This document shows positions 1-12,653 of a stretch of DNA of 64,000 nt, one piece after another. Where the stretch lies: contig BCKC01000001.1 of the NCBI GenBank assembly GCA_001600455.1, positions 3,560,441 through 3,624,440 on the forward strand. The letters are read 5' to 3'. A model generated the notes under the pieces. The model worked only from the letters and a program-made list of their open reading frames with translations, had not been told where the DNA came from and searched no databases. The position numbers were made by a program, and so were the translations under genes. Each line of letters begins with the position of its first letter. Within the stretch, counting starts at the first letter, position 1. Source of the DNA: Endocalyx cinctus (Eukaryota > Ascomycota > Sordariomycetes > Amphisphaeriales > Apiosporaceae).

Positions 1-2251
1 TACAGCTCTGTCTCGTTTTCACATTGTTCGGTCCCGATAATATATATTTCATCGCATAATTATTTTCTCCATTCAATGGCGAGACTTCGGACTACACATG
101 TAAGATCTTTCCAACCAGGTGGTAGATAGTTTCTCTTTACACAATAACACCGCCACATTACCACCCCCCAGAAAAAAAAAAAGACGAACACGCAAAGATT
201 GTTCCACGTCGTACTCGCTTCACCTCGTAAAGAAGCATTTGGGCAAACTGGAAAGTAGAAGCAAACAGTATTAGTTAATGAAGCTAGGAAGCGGTAAATT
301 CCATAGGAGCCTGAAAGGTCATATCAAGGTACCTAGGTAGTTTACCGAGTGTTTATTATTAAGATATCCCTCGTGCTTATAGCCATGAAGGTTATGCTGA
401 CGATACTAGTGTCTCATGCTAATGTACGCAACCGGATTCTTGATCTAATACCATGGGTACCATACCTAAAATAAACATCTGAACATTGTTAAGAGATATC
501 ATCTACGAAGAGCGCGCTTGTTGCTTATCAACCCATGCGTATCCATTTAAGCAGTAAAGCCGATTATTGACACCAGTTTCGAAGAATCTCGAGAAAGAAT
601 CTTTATATACATAATAATAATTAATTAGAATGGTTGACGGGATTCTCGAGATACAAAATATGCATACAATTACAGGATATTGAAGAGACTTCTAGTTCGT
701 AAGATCAATCAAAAAAAGGAAAAGAAAAAAAAAGGAAGAGATCTTTCGTAACACCGAGACTGCCGTGAAGTGACTACTTGGTAGAATCTATACAATTGTC
801 CAGCAGTTATCCCCGCACTTGTACAACATAAGGAGATATTATCGCGCATCTTCCTACCCCTATGTGAAGATGGGATATGATACCTAGCTGCCTAGTAATT
901 GCCTCTTACCTTACTTAGAGCCATTTATATAACGTGATAATTATATATGAACCGAATTCGAGGTGGAGATCTACGCTTAGGGACGGAGATACAAAGGCAC
1001 ATACTTATTTACTCATTCTGATGATTAATATATACGCTGATCTACAAAGATATCAAAGATCATAATATGATTATATAGTGTGATGGCTCTCGTCCGAATA
1101 GAGGCCCAGCCAAGTGGTAGCAAAGCAAACATAGAAATCCACGTTACATATAAATCCAAGGCAGGGAGAAAATGTACCTAGGTATTTCATATATGACATG
1201 TCAACGATACCAGAAGGTATGTATCTCTAATACATATTTCTTTTGCAGATGAAGATGTAGAAGTGTTATTATTGTTTTTCAGTGAAGCAAAATAATTATA
1301 AATAATACGAATAACCTACGGCCTTAATTTCTACCTGACTCTAGGTATCGTAGCAATTACTGCGCTGGAGGATATGAACAAGCAACTGAGAAATGATCAC
1401 TAACTTTAAAGCTACCTACCTACCTAGGTACCTAGGTAGTTAATTACTCAATGAGGTAGTGATGGATCGTAGGAGTTGTCTAGTAGCTTTTATACGTCAA
1501 GATGAGGAAACTGCATTTATTAACGTGGTTTCCTGTGGTCTGCCTCAACGCCCAAAATCGGATTAGACCTGTGCATCACATTTGTCTCACCTTTCGAACT
1601 TTTATTACCCATTGATTTGGTCCTATTTTATTTATTTATTTTTTTTGATCTTTTCCCTTGCCTCGTTGACGAGTCATAATTATTATTGAAGTATGTCATG
1701 TCACTCTTGTCTTGAACATTGAAGCTTGTCTTTTCTTTCATCCCAATATCCTCTCTCCTCCTCCATTGTACCAATTCATCACCCCATCTAAATCGTGCAC
1801 GTATTGTTATTCCTTCCTTATACCATTTCAATACCACCGCTGTAATTGCTGTTTTCCTCCATTACAGCAATACGTGGCGCATGTTTCAATCCCGAAACAA
1901 AATTACTACAACCATTTGAACATCGAATACCTACAAACAGGTACTTACTAGTATCTACTTAATAATAATTAGATACTTAGTACTTAGCTGTTAAACTGAT
2001 CAAGTTTTCAATATTATCCTATTCAGTATCGCGAAACCATCGGACAATTGAATGAAGGATGCGATCAAGTTTATATACGGGCCAAGATTTTACGACTGTC
2101 GATAATTGGAGTGATATTTTAAATTAATATCATAAATACCAGCATCCACTAATTACAGAATCCTACGAACTACGTTACGAAGTTTGCACAAGAAGAATAA
2201 AAAAAAACATATATCAGTCTTGTAATTACACTTAATCTTCAAGACACCAAG
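1..2251. other. Intergenic, AT-rich, no gene seen
   Basis: No reading frame here looks protein-like; the longest are under 80 codons with random composition. The stretch holds exact copies of the palindrome TACCTAGGTA at 330-339, 1175-1184, 1421-1430 and 1429-1438 (the last two overlap). The last few hundred bases must carry the promoter and 5' leader of the methyltransferase-like gene that starts at 2252. No tRNA or transposon ends were recognised. Confidence 0.6.
1175..1438. repeat. Cluster of TACCTAGGTA palindromes
   Basis: Three exact copies (1175-1184, 1421-1430, 1429-1438) of a 10-bp palindrome that recurs at 330, 51788 and 61333. All are in spacers between genes. Confidence 0.85.
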
Positions 2252-4317
2252 ATGTTTGACGTTCTGTGGACGGATCCCAACAGGGAGCTTGTTGGAGAAC
2301 GACTTCTGAGAAAAGAGCAAGAAGGGAAATTGAAAGAGAAAGACAAAAAGAAGGTGGATTCTATGCGCCATTCGGTTTCCACGAATAGTTCATCTTCGAG
2401 TGATAGGGGATTAGGAATCTTCCAAAATAAGGGTCCAAAGAACGCGCCGACACCATTGCACACACAAGATCTGACCGCACCCCCCCTCCTATTTCCCAAC
2501 GACGGAGACAAGACAAGTCATAATTCTGCGTACGGCGTCAGATCCATACTGTCGAATCAAGATGATCTAGAATCTCAGAGCAAGACATATGACGCAACAT
2601 ATTTTCCTGTCCAGCATCTTGACAGTGGAGATGGTCCATCCAGCCCATCATCTCCAGGTATGAAAAATCACACCACCTTATTTGCTTTTCTTTGCTGATT
2701 ATAATGATTTATAGATTCCATTACGTCAAAATGGACGCACCATTCAGCTCCCACTATGGGCGCTTCCGTGGGAGCAAGCGCGAGAGATTCTATGGTGCTA
2801 ACCAAGTCTGAAAACTTGATCCAGACATTGGGGCCTTCGTCATTTATCACTAGGAGCAAAGAAGTGATCATAACCTCACGAAATTCAGACACCGATAACG
2901 ATCTCCCGAGTACCGAAGTTCATATTTCATTCGACCGTACAAAGGTGGCGACACCTCCGTTGCCAGACCTTCCAGAAAGGGAGTAAGTTTCTTTCTTTCT
3001 TTCTTTCTTTTTTTCGTCGAGTCCTAATTTGATACCAACGTGCATACTAAGTTTACTATGTAGAACACCGATGATCTTTGAGCAGCTAGAAACTGCTGTG
3101 GTACACCAATCTCGTTCGCCTCAAACACCACCCCCTGTCGATGCCCGAAACAACCCCACGATAGTATGGAACGGTAATGAGAGGCTGGATAATCCCGATG
3201 CCTGGAAACCTCCGCACGAGTGGGATTGCACACCGACTAAACAAGGTAAAGCCTTGAACATTGACAAAATTGAATGGCCAACACCCAACAGTCCCGAAAG
3301 CGATAATTCCATGTCTCCTGATGCTGCGGGATTACAGCGTGAAGTTCGTATGATGGCAGCAGCTAGTCCGGAGCTTATGCTTGCCAACTTAAGATCAACT
3401 ATTGGCGAATCCTCGGATGCGATCGTGTTTAAAGAAATGGAAAGGGCTAAGAAGCGCTGGATGTTTTCAGCTTTGCACCAACACGGAGGCTATGCAGATC
3501 TGGCAGACCGAGCCGCCATACTCCCCGAGGGACCGGTGAGCGGAAGATTGCCGCAAATTCTTGCCATATATGAAACACAGGGTATGTTTGAATCACCGAA
3601 GAACTCTCGGTAGGAACTAAAGCAGAAGCTAATACTCCAGCAGCATCCGCATCCTTCCTTGCCGCCCTTCACCCGCAACTATCATTAACTCATCTTTCAC
3701 CGACGCCTCTATCGCCATCACTCTACCCCAATGTGAAGCCGCTATTAGTGCCGTCAATATCGGCTTCTGTAGGATCTTTGACACTGCCGCTCCAAATGTA
3801 CTCAATTGTAACTTGCTTGTCTATGCCCGCTCTGTTTCCTTCTACCGAGATCCCACCCTTTCTGCGCCACATCAATCGATGTCTTGCACCCGGCGGTGCT
3901 CTTCATTTGACATTGATCGATCCACAGCCCGTATCAGCGTCGATGGGCCCAAAGCTTCGACAGTGGCTCTTCGACAAATTATTGATTAATCTAGAACAAA
4001 AATTCCGGACGACTTATCCCAGCGGTACATTCCCAGCTTGGCTGGCAGTTGGCAGACTCCGTGGCAAGGGGAGCACAATTGCTACCGTCTCCGTTCCTGC
4101 CGTGGCCACTTGTCTTACGAAGCTAGACGGCGTGAAAGATAAAACCAAGACAAAGACAGAACTACGATGCCTGGTTACTAGAATGTTGTGGCAAGAAATT
4201 TGGGGTAATTTCGTTCAGTCAGACAAATGGTGGTGGGAAGAGGAAGATATTATCCGTGAATGCGTCGAAAGGGAGACGTATTGGCAATACTCTCACATTG
4301 TTGCAGTGAAGGAGTAG
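2252..4317 (+). CDS. SAM-dependent methyltransferase-like protein
   Basis: Four coding exons: 2252-2657, 2715-2982, 3064-3581 and 3641-4317, giving about 622 residues with consistent phases. The N-terminal 300 residues are polar, Ser/Pro-rich and probably disordered. The C-terminal half resembles a fungal family annotated as methyltransferase type 11-like: a run reading ALHLTLIDPQPV (the strand after the 'cLapGG' turn of class I methyltransferases), then GPKLRQWL and a helical C-terminus ending WQYSHIVAV. I see no glycine-rich SAM motif I of the E/DxGxGxG type, so catalytic activity is not assured. The last intron ends in a tandem CAGCAG acceptor, so exon 4 may begin at 3641 or 3644. Intron 2 begins with a (TTTC)n tract. 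The neighbour downstream is convergent. Methyltransferase-like fold is likely; substrate unknown. Confidence 0.75.
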
Positions 4318-5227
4318 TTTCTATCGGGATCACGGTGTAAGAGTTATTTACGGGAATATTAATGCTGTCGGCTGTCAGCTCTTTGCATTCTTCAAGGTGG
4401 AAAAGAGAATCTACGGAATCAGATGGGTTCAAGACAAGCACATTGCATAGGCGTTACCAGGCGGAGTCAACCATGTTTCCTTTTCTTTCGTTTTGCTCGT
4501 TTTCACACAATATACCCCGGATATGATGATAGGAAAGTAAGGATTCGAGTTCAGAGGTCTTAAGCATTCCGAATATTCCTACCGGATTTCCCACCAGATG
4601 TACAAGCTCAGGGCAGTGGTGATCTGTGGCTTTTTGTTGAGCGTACGTATCTCTCGAAGAGATATTCTGGAATTCTAAAAAAAGTTCTTTATCATATTAA
4701 TGAGAGAGGTTTGATAAACTAAATGGCTGGAAATGGCCAATAGATAGATAATTGTAATAATACGGCCGGTACTTTACCTAGCACAGACCAATGCTAGAAC
4801 GATTTGACTGACTCTTCTTCTAATTTACCTACTTCATTTTGAGTATGTGATAGTATATATGTGATAGTATCAATCAGCAAATAAACTAGAGATCCTGATC
4901 TAGGTGTATATATAGAGAAATGAGACGTTATGAATTTGGAAGGGAGGGCGTCATTTAGTCAAAAACCTCGCTATGTTATTAACTGAACCTATGCTATAGT
5001 AATGAAAGTTGAAAGATGGAGGAGATGTAGACGAAAGAAAGAGAATAATGTGATAATAGGCAATGGTACATCGTCGAGATCAGATTTAATAATACCGCTT
5101 GTTCTTGTGTTATTACTACCAAAGCCCACCACCAGCTGAGTTATCATCCAGCAGAACACAGCAAATAAACTAATTTAAGAAGCTAGTGTAATAATAATGA
5201 TAATTCAAACAGTGGGGAAAAAAAAAA
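4318..5227. other. Intergenic 3' regions of two convergent genes
   Basis: This spacer separates the ends of the methyltransferase-like gene (+) and the BCS1-like gene (-). It is AT-rich and has no credible reading frame. A short direct repeat of TATGTGATAGTA lies near 4845-4870. Nothing else is seen. Confidence 0.6.
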
Positions 5228-7658
5228 TCACTGCACCTGCATAATCTTGGATTTGCTGGCCTTCTGCTCGTTAAGCGCTTCAGCCCACTCATCAGCCTCT
5301 TCGAGAGCCCGACGAGGGTGCTTTTTCCGCTTGAGCAGATACGACTGGATCTCGGCGGGGGAGAACCGACCGGCGGGGATCTTCTCGCCGAAGAGGCGCG
5401 CGATTTCGGGCAGCTCCGAAGCCGGGGCGTCGAGGAGGTTGTCGGGAGGGGCTAGTATATTATCGCCGGCGCCGCTTTCTTTCCCCGCCGACTCGTCGTC
5501 GACGACGACGATTTGCTGGTGAGCCGATCCGGTGGAATTCTCCGGGATCGCCCCGCGCGGTACGTCCTGATCGACCTCGTACATGCGCAGGAATAGTTCC
5601 TCGGCTTGCTCTTTCGTCGAGTTCGTGAACTTCACTTGCAGGTCTACCCGCCCGGGGCGGATTAGGGCGTCGTCTAGATCCTCCGGAACGTTGGTCGTCA
5701 TGATGAGGACGCGACCCTCGTGGCTGGCGACGCCGTCGATAGCATTGAGAAGACCGGAAAGGGATATTCCTTTCTTGTTGTCGTCCGTATCTTTCTTTAG
5801 GGCGCGAGCCAAATCGCTCACTTTCCAATCGTTAGGCGTCTCCGTCCTCTTCGACTCGTCGACATTCCGATTCTCCTCGTCTTTACCCTCTTCCTCATTT
5901 TCTTTCGTTTCGCCCTTATCCGTCTTACCGTCGTTCTTCTTCTTTTTCTTCTTCTTCTCCTTATCGCCGGACGAAGACGCGGTAGAATCGTTCCCGGTGG
6001 CTTTGCTATTGTCCGTCCTCCGCAACCCCGCCGTGTCGATATCTTCCAGCAGGACGACGCACCGGCGCGGCAGGGCGCTGAACAAGGCGCTCAGGTCCTC
6101 CTCGGTGATGGTCAGGTCGAGGAGGGAGAGCACGTGGATATCGAGGCCGAAGACGCCGGCGAGGGCGAACGAGAGGGACGTCTTGCCGGTGCCGGGCGGG
6201 CCGTGAAACAGGTAACCCCGACGCAGCGGGATGCCCCGGTTCGCGTACCAGCGCGGCGTCTCGGGGGACAGGTACTCGTTGATGTCGGCCAGGACCTGCA
6301 GCTTCTGGTGCGCGTCCAGGACGACCGTCCGCATGGCCCGCACGGGCCGGTTCGCGACCTGCTGCCAGCTGTACCGCCCGCCGTACCGCCGCAGGTTCTG
6401 CGGGCTCGGACGCTTCACGATGGTGCGGGCTCGGTGCTCGCTGTAGTACTGCTGCTTCGTGTGCGCGAGGAGCTTGATGGGTTCTGGTGGGGAATTATCA
6501 AGTTAGTTTTATCTGTCAATCTTTCGTCTGCCACTTTCTTCCCCCATTATTTATCTGTTCTATTTCATCCTTTCTGGCCCGTACTATTTCCATATATATA
6601 TATATATATATATAAGGGAGAGTGTGGAATGAGAAGAGGAAATAATATATTTACCAGGACTTCTCCAGAGACAAGAAATAACCAAATCTTCCTTATCCCT
6701 GAACGTAGTGAGACCGCTGGCCGAGCCGTCGTCGAAGACGGACTCTTTCTTACGGTGCAGCCGAAAGTACTGTCCCCGCCACCAGAAGTTGTGAATACCC
6801 ACGGCGGGTACGTATTGCGGAGGCTGTTGGAGTTAAAGTTGCCGCATTAGCGAGAAAAACCAAAACGAGTGCGTGATACTTTTTTTTTTCAGTCACAAAA
6901 AAAACAAAGGGAGACTTACCGCCCTAGCCTCCTGATTCGAGAAATTCAAGTACAGGCCGGAAGCGTCGCGGGCGAGATTCTTGCAGTCATCTTCGTCCTC
7001 CCAGGCCGTCTTGCTGACGGTCTCGGCCATGAGGGCGCGCGAGTTGACCATGCGGGGCTGGAGCGCGAGCCATTTCATGAGGTGGAGATAGATGTCGTCG
7101 GTGCTGGCCACGTGCACGGAGCTCATGAGATGTTCCGTGATGACGCCGTAGAAGAAGTGGAAAATCTGTCGGAGCAGCTTATTGCCGGCCCAGAAGACAC
7201 CGAAGGCGGTGATGAGGTAGGTTGGATCCCACTGGTGATATGTAATGGGAGAGGATGATCGGGTGCACGTTAGCTGACATTATTCAGTTTTGGACAGAGA
7301 AGAGAGTGGGACGGGTGAAATCTTGGAAAAAAAAAAGGGGGGAAATTGATAAAATGACAGATGTTTTTCCTTCTCAATAGCATAATCTATCTATACATAA
7401 AAGAAATCGTCTAGGAAATATGGTAAGGAAGAAACAGCCTCGGATATTACTTACGCCTAACCAGCTACCAACGTGAACGTACATTGGCACGAAGCTCTTA
7501 AGTCCGATGAGAGGTAATAGGTGCTCAGCAAGGCTCGCGGGAAGGCTCGTGTGCTGGTACGCCCCGTCGGCGGTTGCGTTGAAGCCGGAGGTGGCATCGC
7601 TGACGTTGCCGACCGCAGTGGGTAGCATCCCCTGAAGTAATACGTTCATCGTGTCCAT
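5228..7658 (-). CDS. BCS1-like mitochondrial AAA ATPase
   Basis: Four coding exons on the minus strand: 7455-7658, 6920-7231, 6655-6823 and 5228-6483, giving 646 residues with all phases closing. BCS1 is an inner-membrane AAA chaperone that translocates the folded Rieske protein into complex III; filamentous fungi carry several BCS1-like paralogues. Visible features: a hydrophobic segment around residues 69-95 (WDPTYLITAFGVFWAG) typical of the BCS1 N-terminal region; Walker A GPPGTGKT near residues 323-330; Walker B VVLLEDID; and the second region of homology IRPGRVDLQV. Between Walker B and that region sits an insertion of about 70 residues very rich in Lys and Glu, common in fungal BCS1-like paralogues but absent from yeast Bcs1. 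Intron 3 holds an (AT)n microsatellite. I would call it a paralogue rather than the canonical BCS1. Confidence 0.9.
6592..6614. repeat. (AT)n microsatellite in an intron
   Basis: A dinucleotide AT run inside intron 3 of the BCS1-like gene. It is likely length-polymorphic and has no coding effect. Confidence 0.85.
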
Positions 7659-8848
7659 GCTTTCCTATAGCCTTTATCTTCTCTGCACACTTCTGTGCTT
7701 ATTGAGATTATATTATAAGTTTAGTTCAATTAATGCATAGATAATGAAATGCTTCCATGAACTTTATTAATTTATTCTTGATTTATCCTCACGGAATCAA
7801 TGAGAAACATGTAATATAAAATAAGAGGATTCTGGTTGAAAGTGTACAAGTAATGTTACACTTGAGAGTTCTACTAAAAACTGAAGAGGGGTGGCTTTTA
7901 TATGTGCATGATCAATTCTCGAACCTATCAATCGTAATGCATAAGATAGACAAATAATCTTCTGGAGATGAGTCTGAATTTGCGGCTGCTTAGAATATAA
8001 TCCGTTATCCCAAGGCTAGGTAGGCAGGTAGGTAGGCATCTTTGTCCTTGGTCATTCTTATTGTACTTTTGAATAACTAAAAGTGTATTTAATTATTACG
8101 TCGAACCAATCAAATTTATTTATCTTCTAGAGTAAGCGCGGAATCCCTCATACCACCTGAATACGTAGACAATTCTCTACCTAGTTAGGTTCGGTAGAGA
8201 AGGAGGCAAATAACGAGGCAAAAACATCATGCTATGGCGAGTCCTTGATGCAGGCAGCAACCAATTTTGGGTGGATCTAAACCTGAAGATTTATCTGACT
8301 GAATGACTGAATGACTGAATGACTGAATGACTGAATGACTGAATGACCGAAAAGTAGCATAATACGCCGTACATAATACATGAGCTCCTCCGGATATCGC
8401 TATATGACGTGTAAGAAGAGCGTTAGCTAAACTCTTAATAGTTGGTATTTATTACAGAACATAATGCAGGTAGCTGGCAGGTAGGATTAGTATGCCACCT
8501 GACCAACCTGCATATTTTATGTGCAAGCATGGATGCACCTATCCTTGAATTATTTAAATAGGCGAGGTCACTACGTTGCCTTTCTTTTTCTTCTTTTTTT
8601 TTTTTTTTTCCTCTCTTGGGGCCGTATTCGGATCAGCCCTAACCTTGATTTAGACTTGCAGATTATTGCGGCTGCTAATTAGCCATAGTTGTCGTTCATC
8701 CGAACGGTGACATGGCTTCGAGTGCACTCCAAGTTTCCATCAGCCGAGCTGGTACAACTTCAATGCGACTAGACCATGGCCGTGTGCATTTGGTATAAGA
8801 TTGGAGAGTTTACCCCAAGAATGAGTATCCGCTCCATTACAGACTCCT
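7659..8848. other. Intergenic between BCS1-like gene and PWP2
   Basis: Upstream region of the BCS1-like gene and downstream region of PWP2, both minus strand. It contains an AGGTAGGC-rich stretch at 8014-8040, an octamer tandem repeat at 8296-8347 and a long poly-T tract near 8590-8610. No credible coding frame is present. Confidence 0.6.
8296..8347. repeat. Tandem octamer repeat (TGACTGAA)6.5
   Basis: Six perfect copies of TGACTGAA followed by TGAC. The array lies between two minus-strand genes, about 0.64 kb upstream of the BCS1-like start. It is a clean minisatellite likely to vary among strains. Confidence 0.95.
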
Positions 8849-11714
8849 TCATTCTAATCCGATCCATTCACCTTCTGATTCGTTCTCTGATTGTAACATG
8901 GCATCTTCCATTGCGCTCTCTTTTGATGATAGCGATTTCATTGGTGCATCATTCCCATCCGTAATGGAAGTTTGACCATTGATACCCGATTCTTTTCTGC
9001 TGTCTGCTTGGCTCTGCAGATAATCTACCATGTAGATATTTTCGTCCGCTAGTCGTCTTATCTCGTTCTGCATCCTAGCCATAGCTCTCGCTACAACACG
9101 GAGCTCAACATCAACCTTACTACGGTTTGCTGTAAGCCACTGGCCATGCTTGTCTATCAAAGCTCTGATCCAAAGCATGCAAAATTCCATATGGGGTGAT
9201 TCTTCCGTCTGCGCAGCAACAAATCGGAGAAGTCTCGCAACGTAAACAGTGGGGAACTGCTCTACTAATAGAGATATCGCAGTGTAGGGTATTGATTGAA
9301 ACACCGTCTTGATCAAATTGGCCTCGTTGAGACGAAATGCCATGACCAAAGCTTTGAGGAAATCTTTTTCTGTTTGAAGTACTGCGAGGGTAGAAGCTGG
9401 CGTGATCTCTATATTGAGATCAAACGGATCAAATTGAAGCTCGTGGTCAAGACTATATATGAGAAGACCTTCGGTAGATGCTGCACAGAAGGATGTTCCC
9501 AATGGTGAAAAGCCAACGCTGTTTACCTTCACCTCGGCCACCTGTTTTCTAGCAGACGGATCATTACCTCGCTTCGAACCGGGTAGCGCTATATCTTTTC
9601 GGGCTTCGTGATCTGAATGATCTTCTCCATCATCGATGAGACCCGCTGGACCGGCTTCTGTAAGAAGTTTGCTGTTGAGGAATTCCTGCGTGCCCGACAA
9701 TGACATGTTGACACTAACAGTGAACTTCTTTAATAAAACCATGGTACTAACTGAGTACAAACATATGTACTTGCTGTTTCCGGCAGCTAACAGGCAACTG
9801 CCATCCATACTGTAGCGAAGAGTATTGTAGCTTTTAGTTCCGGCTACGTTAGCGGCCGTTCTTCGATCCGTGATTTTTCTACCACCCGACACATCTCGCC
9901 TGGCGTCTACCCCTGAAACTTGCTCCGCGTTCGAGACAGACCAGAAAGTAAGCTGACCATCTAGAGTGGAGATTGCAAGCTGAGCCGAGTCAGGCCGTAT
10001 AGCAATATCGAGTACATCCGCTTGAAGTTGGAGAGGTTCGCTAGTTTGTGTACGACTGAAAATGGACCATAACCTAGCGGTTCGATCCCAACTGCCGCTG
10101 ACGAGGAGACTGCCATCTGGCGTGAACGCTAGTGAAGTAACGGGACCCTCGTGTCCGGAGAGTTGGTCTAGCAATTGACCAGTCTGCACCGACCAGATAT
10201 GAATATCGAAAGAATCTAACGACCCAGCAGCAACGACCTCTCCGCTGGGATCAACTGCCATACAAGCAAAAGACAATCGAGTCGGGGCGGTGAATGTTCG
10301 AAAGTTTCGGTATCTTATCAAGTCCCATGCTCGTACGGAGCCGTCTAAGCTTGAAGTGAATAACACATTCCCCTTCTTCGCGAACTCGCACGCCGTCACG
10401 CCACTTGAATGCTCCGTGAATGTCACAATACAGAACCCCGAGTCGACGTCCCATACTTTTATCTTGCCGTCGTCGGCGGTAGTAATGATCCTTTTCCCAT
10501 CTGGAGAGTAAACTAGGGAGTTCATCGAGTCGAAGTGACCCTGCTGTTTCAAGATGTAAGACTCGGACTGCCATTCCCAAACGAGGAGTTGACCTAATTT
10601 AGACGCGCCAAAGGCAAGCCACTCCCCACTCTTGTTGATCGTGACGAAATCAATCTCGTTCTGGGATATGCTCAACGTATGTATCTGATTGAAGTCTGGC
10701 ATTTCGTATAGACCAAATATTCCGTTAGAGAAGCCGGCAACTAAAAGATTTGACTCGGGATGAAAGGCGGCGCATCTGACATGCGCATTATTTTGCATAA
10801 AATAGTGTCTTTGCACAATTCTCCAGCGCATATCGGCTTCAGCATCGTCCATGTCTTCATCTTCGCCCGAATAGGGTGCATTTGGATTTCGAACGTATTG
10901 CCACTTGAATACCGCGCCATCTTTGCTTGCCGTATATACAGTTTCCTGATCTTTTGAAAACCAAGCTCCGATGACAGCTTGCTTATGACCCGAGAGGACG
11001 GTGGGGGTAAAACCATCCTCGGCGTCCATGCTCCATATCCGGGAAGTTAAGTCTTTAGAGGCGGTTAAGAAGAAGCGGGAATCCCTAGACCACTCGATAT
11101 GTCGAACATCGTCAAAATGACCGGTGTACGTTCGGGTGAGGACGAATGGCGCAAACTCTAACTCTCCGGTTGCATTGGAATCCGGTGTCGAGGGAACTTG
11201 CCATACTTCAGTTTTGCGACCTAAACCAACGGCAAAGTGGCGACCGGATGGGGAAAAGGCGAGAGCTGTAACGGGTGATCGGAAAGAGAAATGATATATG
11301 GATATTCGTCGTTGAACGTTTGTCAGAATAGCATGTCCATCTTCGTCAACTGTAAGTAACAGGTTACCCCGCGGTGTAAGCCCAATTCTCGAGATGTTTT
11401 TTCGATGAGCAAATGGAAGCGTATGCGATTTGTTACTTTAACGAGAAAATTTCTTATCAGCAATGACACAATCACACTGTCGTTCAATATAGGGGGCTGA
11501 ATTCTAACTGACTCTATAAGATTGAAAACGGTGACTCTGTTTCCTACCGGGGAAAAGAGGCATGTGCTATCAGGGCTGAACAGTAGATTTCCCTGGCAAT
11601 ATACAGTTCCCAAGAGGTTGGAAAACTAGATTATATTGATAAGTCAAGTTAGTTATGCGTTCAGAACCGTAAGAAGAATAAAGAGTTTAGAATCACCTTA
11701 AAATCTGTCTTCAT
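8849..11714 (-). CDS. PWP2: Periodic tryptophan protein 2 (SSU processome, UTP-B)
   Basis: Three coding exons: an 18-nt first exon at 11697-11714, then 11513-11625 and 8849-11435, giving 905 residues with consistent phase. PWP2 (Utp1) is a WD40 scaffold of the UTP-B subcomplex, which binds the 5' external transcribed spacer and builds the 90S pre-ribosome in the nucleolus. The protein opens MKTDFKFSNLLGTVY, almost identical to the yeast start, which fixes the tiny first exon. Repeated WD40 units follow (GKIKVWD, GSVRAWD, DRTARLWS), forming two propellers. The C-terminus carries the Utp12-type helical domain (ALVMAFRLNE) and an acidic tail ending GEWIGLE. The exon 2/3 junction uses a GTCAGT donor that restores the conserved NLIDNKS stretch. 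It is divergent from the septin gene. Very secure identification. Confidence 0.97.
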
Positions 11715-12653
11715 TTTTGTTTGCTATATATCCATTATTTTCGAAGAGGATTTATTGTCTATTAGAGCAGCTTGGAGGGGATCACCAGATTGTAATGCAT
11801 TGGTACTAAAGCTCCCAGAACTTTTTTTTTCTTATCGGATTATCGATAAAACAAATTAATAGCTAAAGAGATTAGTACGCTACTAAGAAACACTATTAAG
11901 GAAAGATTAGCAGATTAGGTACCGTACACTATAAAAATATACCTAAGTACATATAAAATAGGGACATGATTGTGGAGAAATAATATTTTAGGGAGGGTGG
12001 TAGGGGAGTGGAGTACTATAAATGAGGGACAGTGGCTGAATTATAGGTGGCTTGCGTGCAATTTGGAAATTATCAGCGTAAAGGGTAAAGGCGGTCAATG
12101 TTTTTTGAGAAGTCGAGCCACAATTTATGCATGTAAAGTACTGGATAAGCATCTTATTGGATACGAATATCTCCACTAAACGTCCGACACCTAATTTGAA
12201 TCCCTGACCCTTTTTGGTTGCCGTGTGGGTATTTGTGCCCACTGCTTCTACTTGTTGTACTATTGTGTATATTGCTTGTGCTGTGACCTGTCAAGGAAAT
12301 TTGCCAGTGGGAGATTGGAAGGCTTGAATTTTCCCCTGAAAGAAATACCTGCCTACTGCCTACACAGACGGGCTCAAACTTTCATATCGACAACATCCCA
12401 ACATCTCATTATTTTCATAATAATTCCTCTTCGAGAGCGCCCGACGAGAAACTTCTCCATCCTACATCAACCAACTATCCTATCTTCCTCCCAGCTCCTA
12501 ATCTTAAAAAAAATCTGTTTTGGCCTTTTTCTTTGGGACCATTACAGATTTTCTTTTTCCTTCCCTCTCTTTTTTTTTTTTTTTTACTTAATCTAAATCT
12601 CAACAAAATCCTGATTCATTTAGGTGAATTAGTTAACTATAACAATATTCAAG
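11715..12653. promoter_or_regulatory. Divergent intergenic region, PWP2 / septin
   Basis: About 0.94 kb lies between the start codons of PWP2 (-) and CDC12 (+), so both promoters must be here. The septin-proximal 200 bp are strongly pyrimidine-rich on the plus strand, typical of leaders of well-expressed filamentous-fungal genes. No specific factor site is claimed. Confidence 0.5.
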
